A DNA stretch of 64,000 nucleotides, from positions 8,494,001 through 8,558,000 of the forward strand of contig NZ_JACHMX010000001.1 of NCBI RefSeq assembly GCF_014205155.1. The letters are read 5' to 3'. This DNA is from Amycolatopsis umgeniensis. GTDB lineage: Bacteria; Actinomycetota; Actinomycetes; Mycobacteriales; Pseudonocardiaceae. Below are positions 41,580 to 50,900 of the stretch, in pieces (within the stretch, counting starts at the first letter, position 1; each line of letters begins with the position of its first letter). Made by a program: the position numbers and the translations under genes. The notes under the pieces were generated by a model. That model searched no databases, was not told where the DNA came from, and worked only from the letters and a program-made list of their open reading frames with translations.

Positions 41580-42478
41580 CGGCGATCGCCGAGGAGATCG
41601 AAGCGGTCTTCGCGAAGGCGGGGGCGCGCGGCTTCGTGCACGCGCGCGAGGTCGGCGTCTCCGACGGCCCCGAGGTCTGTGTCGGCGCGGACGATCCCGT
41701 CGTGCTGGCGTCGGTGTTCAAGATCCCCGTGGCGGTCGCCTTCGCCCGCGAGGTGGCCGCCGGGCGGCTCGACGAAACCGAGCGGACCCGTGTCGTCGCG
41801 CGCTACCGGATCGGCGGGATCGGCACCGCGGGTTGCGCGGACGACGTCGAGATGAGCTGGCGCGACCTGGCGCATTTCATGCTGACGATGAGCGACAACG
41901 CCGCGACCGACCTCGTCTACCACCGGGTCGGGCAGGAGGCCGTCGACAAGGTCCTCACCGACCTCGGACTCACCAGGACCCGGCTGATCGGCTGCTGCGA
42001 GGACCTCTTCGCCTCGGTGATCGCCGATCTCGGCGCGAAACCGGACGACGATCTGGAAGCCGTCTTCGCCGCGGCCACCGAGGAGCAGCTGTGGAAGCTC
42101 GCGGTGCTCGACCCGGAACGCACCACGTCGTCGACCCCGCGCGAGATCACCGGCCTGCTCGACGCGATCTGGACCGACCGCGCGGGCGACCCGGCCGCCT
42201 GCGCACGCGTGCGGGCGATCATGGCCCAGCAGATCTGGCCGCACCGGATCTCGTCCGGTTTCCCCGCGGGGGTGGCGATCGCGGCGAAGACCGGAACCCT
42301 GCCCGCCGTCCGTAACGAAGCGGGGGTGGTGACCCATGTGGACGGTCGCCGCTACGCCGTCGCGGTGTTCACCCGCGCCGATTCCCTCGCCGACCGCCTG
42401 CCCGCGGTCGATTCCGCCATCGGTGAGGCTGCCGGCCTCGCCGTCGAACACCTTCGCGCGCAGACCGTGACCCAGTAG
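41576..42478 (+). CDS. second class A beta-lactamase-like serine hydrolase, cytoplasmic
   Basis: The 300-residue protein is a paralogue of the product at 39159, with Ser46-x-x-Lys49 (ASVFKIP), Ser106-Asp-Asn (TMSDNAATD) and Lys238-Thr-Gly (AAKTGTLPA). It too lacks a signal peptide and a recognisable omega-loop glutamate motif. The N-terminal 40 residues are short and hydrophilic, so it should be cytoplasmic. GTG at 41576 overlaps the stop of the class C-like gene, so both are made together. It ends 9 bp before the peptide-binding lipoprotein gene, placing it in the importer operon. Likely an amidase acting on imported D-residue peptides (inference). Confidence 0.82.
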   Translation: MTAIAEEIEAVFAKAGARGFVHAREVGVSDGPEVCVGADDPVVLASVFKIPVAVAFAREVAAGRLDETERTRVVARYRIGGIGTAGCADDVEMSWRDLAHFMLTMSDNAATDLVYHRVGQEAVDKVLTDLGLTRTRLIGCCEDLFASVIADLGAKPDDDLEAVFAAATEEQLWKLAVLDPERTTSSTPREITGLLDAIWTDRAGDPAACARVRAIMAQQIWPHRISSGFPAGVAIAAKTGTLPAVRNEAGVVTHVDGRRYAVAVFTRADSLADRLPAVDSAIGEAAGLAVEHLRAQTVTQ

Positions 42479-42487
42479 GAGAACCCC

Positions 42488-44086
42488 ATGAAGAAAGCCC
42501 GGCTCACCGCCGCGATCGCGAGCGTGGTGGCCTTGACCGTGAGCGCGTGCGGGGGGACGTCGCAATCCGGGGAAGACCGGACAGCGAACCAGAAACTGAC
42601 CGAAGGCAAGACCTTCACGATGGCGATCGGCACCGATCCGGGAGCGCTCGACCCGGCGATGACCGTGCTCGCGGTCGCGCTCGAGATGGGCCGCTACCTG
42701 TACGACAGCCTGGTCAACCTCGACGAGACCGGCAAACCGATCCCGGGTCTCGCCGAGAAGTTCGAGGCCACCACGACCACGGCGTCCTTCACCCTGCGGA
42801 ACGGGATCACCTGCGACGACGGCAGCCCGCTGACCGCGAGCGGTGTCGCGGCGAACATCAACTTCGTCGGCGACCCCGCCAACAAGTCCCCGATGTCCGG
42901 GCTCACCGTCGCGCCGGGGACCAAGGCGACTGCCGACGACGCGGCGCGGACGATCACGCTCACCAGCGGGTCGCCGGACGCGTTCCTGCTGCGCAACCTG
43001 GGCGGGATGCCGATCGTCTGCGGCAAGGGCGTGACCGACCGGTCGGCGCTGGCCAAGGGAAAGTACGGCACCGGCATGTTCACCATGACCGAAATCGTGC
43101 CGAACGACCACTACACCCTCACGCGGCGCAAGGAGTACACGTGGGGTCCGGGTGACTGGCAGCGTGAGCAGCCCGGCCTGCCGGAGAAGGTGGTCTTCCG
43201 GGTCGTCCCGAACATGACGACCACGGCGAACCTGCTGCTGTCCGGTGAATTGAACGCCGCCAGGATCGTCGGCCAGGACCAGCAGCGCCTGCGCGCCCAG
43301 AAGCTGTTCCACGGTGACCAGGTCGTGCCGATGGGCGAGATGTTCTTCAACCAGGCACCCGGCCGTGCGGGCGGTGACCAGAACGTCCGCCGCGCGCTCG
43401 TGCAGGCCCTCGACCTCGCCCAGATCGGGAAGGTGCTCACCAGCGGTTCCGGGGCACCCAGCCAGGGGATGGTCACCACCGAACCCAAGGCCTGCACCGG
43501 CGACGCGGTGAGCGGCAAGCTGCCCGCGTTCGACGTCGCCGCGGCCAAATCCGCCCTCGACACGGCGGGCTGGAAGCCGGGAGCGGACGGTGTGCGGGTC
43601 AAGGACGGCAAGCGGCTGGCGCTCACGGCCATTTACGGCACGCAGCTGGGCCCGACGATGGCGCCGGCCGCCGAACTGATGCAGCAGTCGTGGAAGGCCG
43701 CCGGTGCGGAGGTCACGCTCAAGGGCCTCGACAGCCCCGGAACCAGCCAGGTGCTCTTCAACACCGGTGAGTGGGACATCTCGCTCGCGCCGGTGACCTT
43801 GCTGCTGCCGAGTCAGGCAGGCCCGTTCGTCTCCGGGCCGAAACCGCCCGCCGGCACGAACTTCGCGCATATCGAGAACGAGCGGTACACGTCGCAGGCC
43901 GCCCAGGCGGCACAGATGCCGGGTGATTCCGGCTGCGCGACCTGGCTCGCGGCGGAATCGGCGCTCATCGAGCGGCTGGACGTCGTGCCCTACGTCAACT
44001 CGGTCATCCCGACGTTCGGCAGCAACGCGAAGTTCAAGGTCAACTTCGGCACGATCGAACCGTCGTCGATCCGGATGTACAGCTGA
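42488..44086 (+). CDS. peptide ABC transporter substrate-binding lipoprotein (family 5)
   Basis: The 532-residue protein is an extracellular solute-binding protein family 5 (DppA/OppA) lipoprotein with lipobox VSAC and lipidated Cys21. Typical segments are AIGTDPGALDPA, LYDSLVNLDETGKPIPGLAEKF (in pieces YDSLVNLD and PIPGLAEKF) and VRRALVQALD. The group binds oligopeptides, opines, nickel or glycosides. Hydrolase genes on both sides make peptides the best guess. It starts the transport part of the operon, with the class A-like gene 9 bp upstream and the permease start overlapping its stop (TGATG). Confidence 0.9.
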   Translation: MKKARLTAAIASVVALTVSACGGTSQSGEDRTANQKLTEGKTFTMAIGTDPGALDPAMTVLAVALEMGRYLYDSLVNLDETGKPIPGLAEKFEATTTTASFTLRNGITCDDGSPLTASGVAANINFVGDPANKSPMSGLTVAPGTKATADDAARTITLTSGSPDAFLLRNLGGMPIVCGKGVTDRSALAKGKYGTGMFTMTEIVPNDHYTLTRRKEYTWGPGDWQREQPGLPEKVVFRVVPNMTTTANLLLSGELNAARIVGQDQQRLRAQKLFHGDQVVPMGEMFFNQAPGRAGGDQNVRRALVQALDLAQIGKVLTSGSGAPSQGMVTTEPKACTGDAVSGKLPAFDVAAAKSALDTAGWKPGADGVRVKDGKRLALTAIYGTQLGPTMAPAAELMQQSWKAAGAEVTLKGLDSPGTSQVLFNTGEWDISLAPVTLLLPSQAGPFVSGPKPPAGTNFAHIENERYTSQAAQAAQMPGDSGCATWLAAESALIERLDVVPYVNSVIPTFGSNAKFKVNFGTIEPSSIRMYS

Positions 44087-45066
44087 TGACGGTCGCGCTC
44101 GCCCCGGCCGGGTTGCGCGGCAATCCCTGGCTCTCGTTCGCCGTGCGTCGCCTCGGCCGGTTCGCGGTTTCGCTGTGGGTCTTGGTCACCACGGCGTTCC
44201 TGATGATCCAGCTGATCCCCGGCGACCCGGTCCGGGCGGCGCTCGGCCTGACCGCGCCGGTCGAACTGGTGAACGCCCGGCGCGCGGCCCTCGGCCTCGA
44301 CGATCCGTTGTGGCAGCAGTACCTCCACTACCTCGGCGGCCTGGTCACCGGTGACTTCGGGACGTCGATGACGAGCGGGCAGCCGGTCTCCGAGGTGATC
44401 GGCGACCGGCTGCCCGCCACCCTCCAGCTGGCGTTGCCCGCCTTCGCGGTGGTGATCGCGGTGGCGATCCCGCTGGGCCTCCTGTTCGCGGTGCTGACCC
44501 GCGGCGGGCGGCGGCGGGGTGGCGAGCTGGCGTTCACCTCGATGACGGTGCTGCTGGCGGCCATCCCCGAATTCCTGGTGGCCGTCGCGCTGGTCGCGTT
44601 CTTCGCGGTCCAGCTCGGCTGGTTCCCGGTGGCCGGGAGCGAAGGGGCGGGTTCGCTCGTGCTCCCGGTCGTCGCGCTGGCGCTCGGCCCGGCCTCGGTA
44701 CTCTCCCGCATCGTCCGGGTGGAGACGCTTTCCGTGCTGGGCAACGACTTCATCCGCACGGCACGGGCGAAACGGCTGCCGTCACGGCTGGTCTACCTCC
44801 GGCACGCGCTGCCGAACGCGCTGACCGCGACCCTGACCATGGGCGGGCTGATCCTGACCGGGATGGTAGCCGGGACGGTGCTGGTGGAGAACGTGTTCGC
44901 CTGGCCAGGGCTCGGTTCGACCATCGCGCAGTCGATCCTGCAGAAGGACTATCCGCTGGTGCAGGGGATCGTGCTCGTCTACGGCATCGGGGTGCTGCTG
45001 GTGAATCTGACGGTGGACGTGCTGCTGGCCGTCCTCGATCCGCGTTCGACGATCCGGGAGAGCTGA
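44086..45066 (+). CDS. peptide ABC transporter permease (DppB-type)
   Basis: The 326-residue protein has the DppB fold: TM1 then LIPGDPVRAALG, the short segment YLGGLVTGDFGTSM, and an EAA-type loop RTARAKRLPSRLVYLRHALPNAL (residues about 224-246; in pieces RTARAKRLPS and RHALPNAL). Its ending VNLTVDVLLAVLDPRST is diagnostic for this family. ATG 44086 overlaps the binding-protein stop. It pairs with the DppC half of the next gene product to form the channel. Confidence 0.92.
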   Translation: MTVALAPAGLRGNPWLSFAVRRLGRFAVSLWVLVTTAFLMIQLIPGDPVRAALGLTAPVELVNARRAALGLDDPLWQQYLHYLGGLVTGDFGTSMTSGQPVSEVIGDRLPATLQLALPAFAVVIAVAIPLGLLFAVLTRGGRRRGGELAFTSMTVLLAAIPEFLVAVALVAFFAVQLGWFPVAGSEGAGSLVLPVVALALGPASVLSRIVRVETLSVLGNDFIRTARAKRLPSRLVYLRHALPNALTATLTMGGLILTGMVAGTVLVENVFAWPGLGSTIAQSILQKDYPLVQGIVLVYGIGVLLVNLTVDVLLAVLDPRSTIRES

Positions 45067-45067
45067 C

Positions 45068-46963
45068 ATGGTGGCGAATCGGCGCGCGAAATGGCTCGCG
45101 GCCCTGCGCACCCCGGTGGGCGCGTTCTCGGCGACCCTGCTGGTCCTGGTGATCGCGCTCGCGGTGCTGGCCCCGATCCTGTGGCACGACAAAGCTTTCG
45201 CGATCGACACCGAGGCGATCGCGCAAGGGTCGTCGGCGGCGCATTGGCTGGGTACCGACGACCTCGGCCGCGACATCCTCTTCCGCGTCCTGGTGGCGAC
45301 CCGGCTTTCGGTACTGCTGGCGGTACTCGCGACGGTGATCGGGGTGGTGACCGGGATCGTCCTCGGCACGCTGCCCTCGCTGCTGCCGCGGCCCGCCGCC
45401 CGGCTGGTCACGTCGGCGGTGAACATCGCGGTCGCGTTCCCCGGGCTGCTGCTGGTGCTGTTCTTCTCGGTGATCTTCGGCGTCGGTACCCACGGCGCGG
45501 TGATGGCCGTCGGGTTCGCGCTGGCACCGGCGTTCGCGCGGCTGGCGCAGACGCTGGCGGCTTCCGTGGCGGGTCAGGACTTCGTGTCCGCCGCCCGGAT
45601 CTCCGGTGTCGGCCGGATCCGCTTGCTGGTGCGGCACATCCTGCCCAACATCGGCGAACCGCTGGTGGTGAACGCGACCATCGGCGCGGGCGCCTCGCTG
45701 CTGGCGTTCTCCGGACTGTCGTTCCTCGGCATCGGCGTCCAGGCACCGGAGTACGACTGGGGACGGCTGCTCGGCGAGGGGCTCAACGGGATCTACATCA
45801 ACCCGGCGGCCGCGCTCGCGCCCGGTGTCGCGGTGGTGCTCGCGGGGCTCGCCTTCAACCTGGCCGGGGAGACCGTGGCCGGGGTGATCGGTGTCCGCAC
45901 CGGCGTGCGCAAGCTCGTACCGCGGCAGGTCACTCCCGCCAGGGAGGCCGTCGTACAGGATCGCGACGACGCCGTGCTGGTGGTGGAAAACCTGCAGGTG
46001 GCGTTCCCGCGTCCGGAGGGCTGGACGGTCCCGGTGCGCGGGGTGAGCTTCACCGTCCGCGCGGGTGAGGCGATCGGTGTCGTCGGCGAGTCGGGCTCGG
46101 GCAAGAGCCTGACCGGGCTGGCGGTGTCCCGGCTGGTCGAAGCGCCGGCCGTGGTCACCGCGGACAGGCTCGACTTCGCCGGGAAACCGTTGCTGACGAC
46201 CCCGGAACGGGAGCTGCGCGGTCTGCTCGGCACGTCGCTGGCGATGGTGTTCCAGGATCCGATGACCTCGTTCAACCCGACCAGGCGGATCGGCCGTCAG
46301 CTGGCCGAGGTGGCCGAACAGCACCAGGGTCTTCCTCGCGCCAAGGCGTTCGCGCTGGCCGTCGACCGGTTGCGCTCGGTGCGGATCCCCGCGGCCGAGC
46401 GGCGGGCGCGGCAGTACCCGCACGAGTTCTCCGGCGGGATGCGGCAGCGCGCGATGATCGGCATGGGCTTGATGGGCGACCCGAAGCTGATCATCGCCGA
46501 CGAACCGACCACGGCGCTGGACGTCACCGTGCAACGGCAGTTGTTGCGCCTGCTGGCGCGGACCAGGGCGGAGCGGAACACGGCGATCATCCTGATCAGC
46601 CATGACATCGCGGTCGTCTCGCAGACCTGCGAGCGGATGCTGGTCATGTACGCCGGCCGGGTGGTGGAGGACCTGCCGACGGCGGGGACGCCACGGCATC
46701 CCTACACGAAAGCGCTGCTGGCCGCCACGCTCGACCTCGAGACCGATCGCGACGCGCCGCTGGCGGTGATCCCCGGCCGCCCGCCGGAGCCGGATCGCGT
46801 GCCCACCGGGTGTGCCTTCGCCGACCGGTGCCCCGCGGTGACCGATCGATGCCGTCTCGAAGACCCGGTACTGGAACAGGTCGGAACCGGGCACCGTGTC
46901 GCGTGCTGGGAGTCGTCTTCGTTGCCTGTCAAGGAAACTGTGGCCGCCGGAGGTGCGGAGTGA
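45068..46963 (+). CDS. peptide ABC transporter permease-ATPase fusion (DppC-DppD)
   Basis: The 631-residue protein joins a DppC-type permease (about residues 1-285: LGTDDLGRDILFRV, EAA loop SAARISGVGRIRLLVRHILPN) to a DppD-type ATPase (about 305-620). The ATPase has Walker A GESGSGKS at about 340, signature FSGGMRQR, Walker B LIIADEPTTALD, and the C-terminal oligopeptide motif with Cys residues (PTGCAFADRCP) that in some relatives hold an iron-sulfur cluster. These functions are normally separate proteins. The fused order is unbroken by stop or frameshift and the junction sits in a basic linker, so the fusion is real. ATG 45068 follows the permease stop by 1 nt. Confidence 0.9.
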   Translation: MVANRRAKWLAALRTPVGAFSATLLVLVIALAVLAPILWHDKAFAIDTEAIAQGSSAAHWLGTDDLGRDILFRVLVATRLSVLLAVLATVIGVVTGIVLGTLPSLLPRPAARLVTSAVNIAVAFPGLLLVLFFSVIFGVGTHGAVMAVGFALAPAFARLAQTLAASVAGQDFVSAARISGVGRIRLLVRHILPNIGEPLVVNATIGAGASLLAFSGLSFLGIGVQAPEYDWGRLLGEGLNGIYINPAAALAPGVAVVLAGLAFNLAGETVAGVIGVRTGVRKLVPRQVTPAREAVVQDRDDAVLVVENLQVAFPRPEGWTVPVRGVSFTVRAGEAIGVVGESGSGKSLTGLAVSRLVEAPAVVTADRLDFAGKPLLTTPERELRGLLGTSLAMVFQDPMTSFNPTRRIGRQLAEVAEQHQGLPRAKAFALAVDRLRSVRIPAAERRARQYPHEFSGGMRQRAMIGMGLMGDPKLIIADEPTTALDVTVQRQLLRLLARTRAERNTAIILISHDIAVVSQTCERMLVMYAGRVVEDLPTAGTPRHPYTKALLAATLDLETDRDAPLAVIPGRPPEPDRVPTGCAFADRCPAVTDRCRLEDPVLEQVGTGHRVACWESSSLPVKETVAAGGAE

Positions 46964-47952
46964 GCGATCTCGTCTTCGACGCGGTGAGCGTCCGGTACGG
47001 CGGGAGGCGTGGTCTCACCGCTGTCGACCACGTCGGGCTGACCGTCCCTTCCGGACAGGTCGTCGGGCTCGTCGGCGAATCGGGTTCGGGGAAGTCGACG
47101 CTGGCCCGCGCCGCCGTCGGGCTCTCGCCGGTCAGCGCCGGGCGGGTCCTGCTGGGCGGTGTGGACGTCCGGAAGCTGCCCCGGCGTCGTCCGCTGCAGA
47201 TGGTGTTCCAGGATCCGTACTCCTCTTTGGACCCCCGGATGAGCATCGGCGAGTCGATCACCGAAGCGATCCCGCGTGGTGTGCTTCCCGGCCGCGCCGC
47301 GCGCCAGGACGAGGTCGCCCGGCTCCTGGAACTGGTCAACCTCGATCCGGATCGGGCCGGACACCTGCCCGGCCAGCTTTCCGGTGGCCAGCGGCAACGT
47401 GTGGCGCTCGCCCGTGCGCTGGCGGGGCGGCCGGAGGTGCTGATCGCGGACGAGATCACCTCCGCGCTCGACGTCTCGGTGCAGGGCGCGGTGCTCAACC
47501 TCGTCCGGTCCGTGCAACGACGGCTGGGCCTGTCGATGCTGTTCATCTCGCACAACCTCGCGGTGATCCGCTATCTCAGCGACATCGTCGCGGTGATGTA
47601 CCTCGGCCGGATCGTCGAAGTCGGCCCGGCCGAGCAGGTGCTCACCGATCCGCGGCATCCGTACACCAAGGATCTGCTCGCCGCGGCGCCGTCCGCGCAC
47701 ACCTCGCTGTTCGACGTCGGCGAGGACGAGACGACCGCCGACACCGAACCCGCGGACCCGCACCACCCACCGGGCGGTTGCCGCTACCACACCCGATGCC
47801 CGGTCGGCCCGCTCGTCCGCGCCGACCGCGAACTCTGCCTCCAGACGGATCCCGCCGAAGACGCGGCACACCGACGTCACTCGGCGGCCTGCCATTTCAG
47901 CGAACACGAGAGCCACCCGCTCGCGATCTCCAGAGGAGCAAGCGCACCATGA
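46960..47952 (+). CDS. peptide ABC transporter ATPase (DppF-type)
   Basis: The 330-residue ATPase has Walker A GESGSGKST (about residue 36), signature LSGGQRQR, Walker B VLIADEITSALD and the oligopeptide/dipeptide C-terminal region with PPGGCRYHTRCP. Glu in the Walker B motif is followed by Ile-Thr rather than the common Pro-Thr, a small variation. It dimerises with the ATPase half of the preceding fusion to drive import. GTG at 46960 overlaps that gene's stop and follows GGAGG. Its stop overlaps the start of the giant hydrolase (ATGA). Confidence 0.92.
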   Translation: MSDLVFDAVSVRYGGRRGLTAVDHVGLTVPSGQVVGLVGESGSGKSTLARAAVGLSPVSAGRVLLGGVDVRKLPRRRPLQMVFQDPYSSLDPRMSIGESITEAIPRGVLPGRAARQDEVARLLELVNLDPDRAGHLPGQLSGGQRQRVALARALAGRPEVLIADEITSALDVSVQGAVLNLVRSVQRRLGLSMLFISHNLAVIRYLSDIVAVMYLGRIVEVGPAEQVLTDPRHPYTKDLLAAAPSAHTSLFDVGEDETTADTEPADPHHPPGGCRYHTRCPVGPLVRADRELCLQTDPAEDAAHRRHSAACHFSEHESHPLAISRGASAP

Positions 47953-50900
47953 CCCGACGTCTCGGTCTCGAGGACCTGTACGAAATCGCCGCGCCCAGTC
48001 AGCCGTCGCTGTCACCGGACGGCGGCCGGATCGTCTACGTCCTGCGTACCGCGGACCGCGACGAGGACCGGAACGTGACCACGCTCTGGGAGGTCGGCGC
48101 GACCACCGGCGAGGCCCGGCAGCTCACGCGCGGAACCACCGACCTGGCACCGAACTGGGCCCCGGACGGCACCCGGATCGCGTTCCTCCGTGCCAAGGAC
48201 GGACCGCCGCAGGTGTGGTTCCTGCCGTCGTCGGGCGGGGAGGCCGAGCAGGTCACCGAACTGCCGCTCGGTGCGGGCGCTCCGGTCTGGAGCCCGGACG
48301 GCGGCAAGATCGCGTTCTCCGCCGCGATCGACCTGGCGGACGGCGAATCCGCGTCGAACGCCCCGGTGGTGGCGGACAGGCTGGACTTCAAGGCCGACGG
48401 CGCCGGGCTGATCAAGACCATCCGGAAGCACCTGCACGTCCTCGACGTCGCCACGCGTGAGGTCCGGCAGGTCACCTTCGGCGATTGGCACGCCGGCGCC
48501 CCCGCCTGGTCGCCCGACGGGACGCATCTGGCCTTCTCGGCCGGACGGGACGCCGACGCCGACCTGACCTTCCGTTCCGGTGCCTACGTTCTCGACGTGA
48601 CCACGAAGACCTCCGAGCCGCGGCTGATCGGCTCCGGCGAAGGTATGGCTGGTCCGGTCACCTGGACCGCGGACGGTCTCGAGCTCCTGGTCGCGGGTCG
48701 CGGTGACACCGAAGTCGGGCACCTCGGCCTGCTGAGGGTCCCGCTCGACGGAGGCGACCCGATCGATCTGACCGCCTCCTTGGACCGCAACGCGATGTTC
48801 GGTGGCGCGGGCTACCCGGGCGCGCTCCCGAAGCTGACCGCGGACGGCGGTTCCGTGCTGTTCGGTCTCCGCGACCGCGGCTGTACTCATCTGTACCGAG
48901 TGGACACCGACGGGCAAAACCCGCGCGCGGTCCTCGCGGGCGCTGACCGAGTCGTGTCCGGAATGGACAGCGCGGGCGACACGGTGGTGGTCGTCCTGGC
49001 GACGGGCACCTCGTTCGGCGAGATCGCGGTCGTCGACGTGGCCACCGGCGCTGTCGACGTGCGGACCGACCACGGCGCCTCCGTCGCCGACGCGGAACTC
49101 TTCCGCCACGAGGAACGGGAATTCACCATCGGCGACGGCACCGTCGTCCACGGCTGGCTACTGCGGGATCAGACCCGATCCGGTGCCGCGCCGCTGCTGC
49201 TCGACATCCACGGCGGACCGCACAACGCGTGGAACGGCGCCGCCGACTCGATCCACCTCTATCACCAGGCGCTCGTCGCGCGCGGCTGGGCGGTGCTGCT
49301 GCTCAACCCGCGCGGCAGCGACGGCTACGGCGAGGACTTCTTCACGGGCGCCGTCGGCGGGTGGGGCACCGCGGATGCCGCCGACTTCCTCGAACCGCTG
49401 GATCAGCTCGTCGCCGAAGGGGTCGCCGACGCGGACCGTCTCGCCGTGGCGGGCTACAGCTATGGCGGGTTCATGACCTGCTACCTGACCAGCCGCGACA
49501 ACCGCTTCGCCGCCGCCGTCGCGGGTGGCGTCGTCAGCGATCTGACCAGTATGGAGGGCACCTCCGACGCCGGGCACTACCTGGCCGTCAGCGAACTCGG
49601 CAGCTCGTCGTGGGACAAGGCCAACGAGGTTTTCTCGCCGTTCGCCAAGGTCGCGCAGGTGCGGACGCCGACGCTGGTCGTCCAGGGCGCGGAGGACGAG
49701 CGCTGCCCGGTCGGCCAGGCCGAGCAATGGTTCGGTGCCCTGCGTGCGCGCGGCGTCCCGTCCCGGATGGTGCTGTACCCGGGCGCGTCGCATCTGTTCA
49801 TCCTCGACGGCCCGCCTTCGCACCGTCTCGACTTCAACCGTCGGGTCCTCGACTGGGTCGAGCAGTACGCGGGACCGGCGGACGGCGTGTCGCGAGTGCC
49901 GATCGAGGCGGCGCACTGGCGGCGGCGTCTGGCCGAACTGGCGCGCAAGTACCGCGTGCCCGGTGCGGCGCTGGGCATCACGCGGATCGGCGACGACGCC
50001 GAAGCGCACGTCACCTACGGCGTGCTCAACACCGCGACCGGCGTCGAGGTCACCGAAGACTCGGTGTTCCAGATCGGTTCGGTCTCCAAGGTGTGGACCT
50101 CGACCGTGGTGATGCAACTGGTCGACGAAGGGCTGCTGGATCTGGACGCGCCGATCTCCGACGTCGTCCCGGAACTGCGGCTGGCCGACCCGGACGTCGC
50201 CAAGCAGGTGACCATGCGGCATCTGCTGACGCACACCAGCGGGATCGACGGAGACGTCTTCACCGACACCGGACGCGGCGACGACACCCTCGAACGCTAC
50301 GTCGAGATCCTCGACCAGGCCGCGCAGAACCATCCGCTCGGGGAGACGTTCTCCTACTGCAACTCGGGTTTCGTGCTCATGGGCCGGGTGATCGAGAAGC
50401 TCACCGGGCTGACCTGGGACGCCGCGATGCGCGAGAAGCTGTTCGCGCCGCTCGGCCTCACCCACACCGTGACGCTGCCCGAGGAAGCGCTGATGTTCCG
50501 CGCGGCCGTCGGTCACGTCGCAGGCGAGAACGAAGAACCGCAGCCCGCGCCCATCTGGGGACTGCCGCGCAACATGGGCCCGGCCGGACTGATCACCGCC
50601 ACCACCAAGGACGTACTCGGGTTCGCCCGGCTGCACCTGACCGGCGGCCTCACCCCGTCCGGTGAACGGATCCTGACGACGGCGTCCGCCACCACGATGG
50701 CCTCGAAGCAGACCGACATCCCCGACAAGCACTCGCTCGGCGACTCCTGGGGCCTCGGCTGGATCCGTGACGACTGGAACGGACGGCGGGTCATCGGCCA
50801 CGACGGCAACACGATCGGGCAGTCGGCGTTCTTGCGGCTGCTGCCCGATCAAGGACTCGCCGTCACGCTGCTCACCAACGGTGGCAACACGCGCGACCTG

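Noticed and set aside
39159..42478. beta-lactam resistance genes
   Set aside because: The class A-like proteins lack signal peptides and a clear omega-loop glutamate motif, and sit with peptide importer and D-amino acid genes; calling them resistance determinants would be unsafe.
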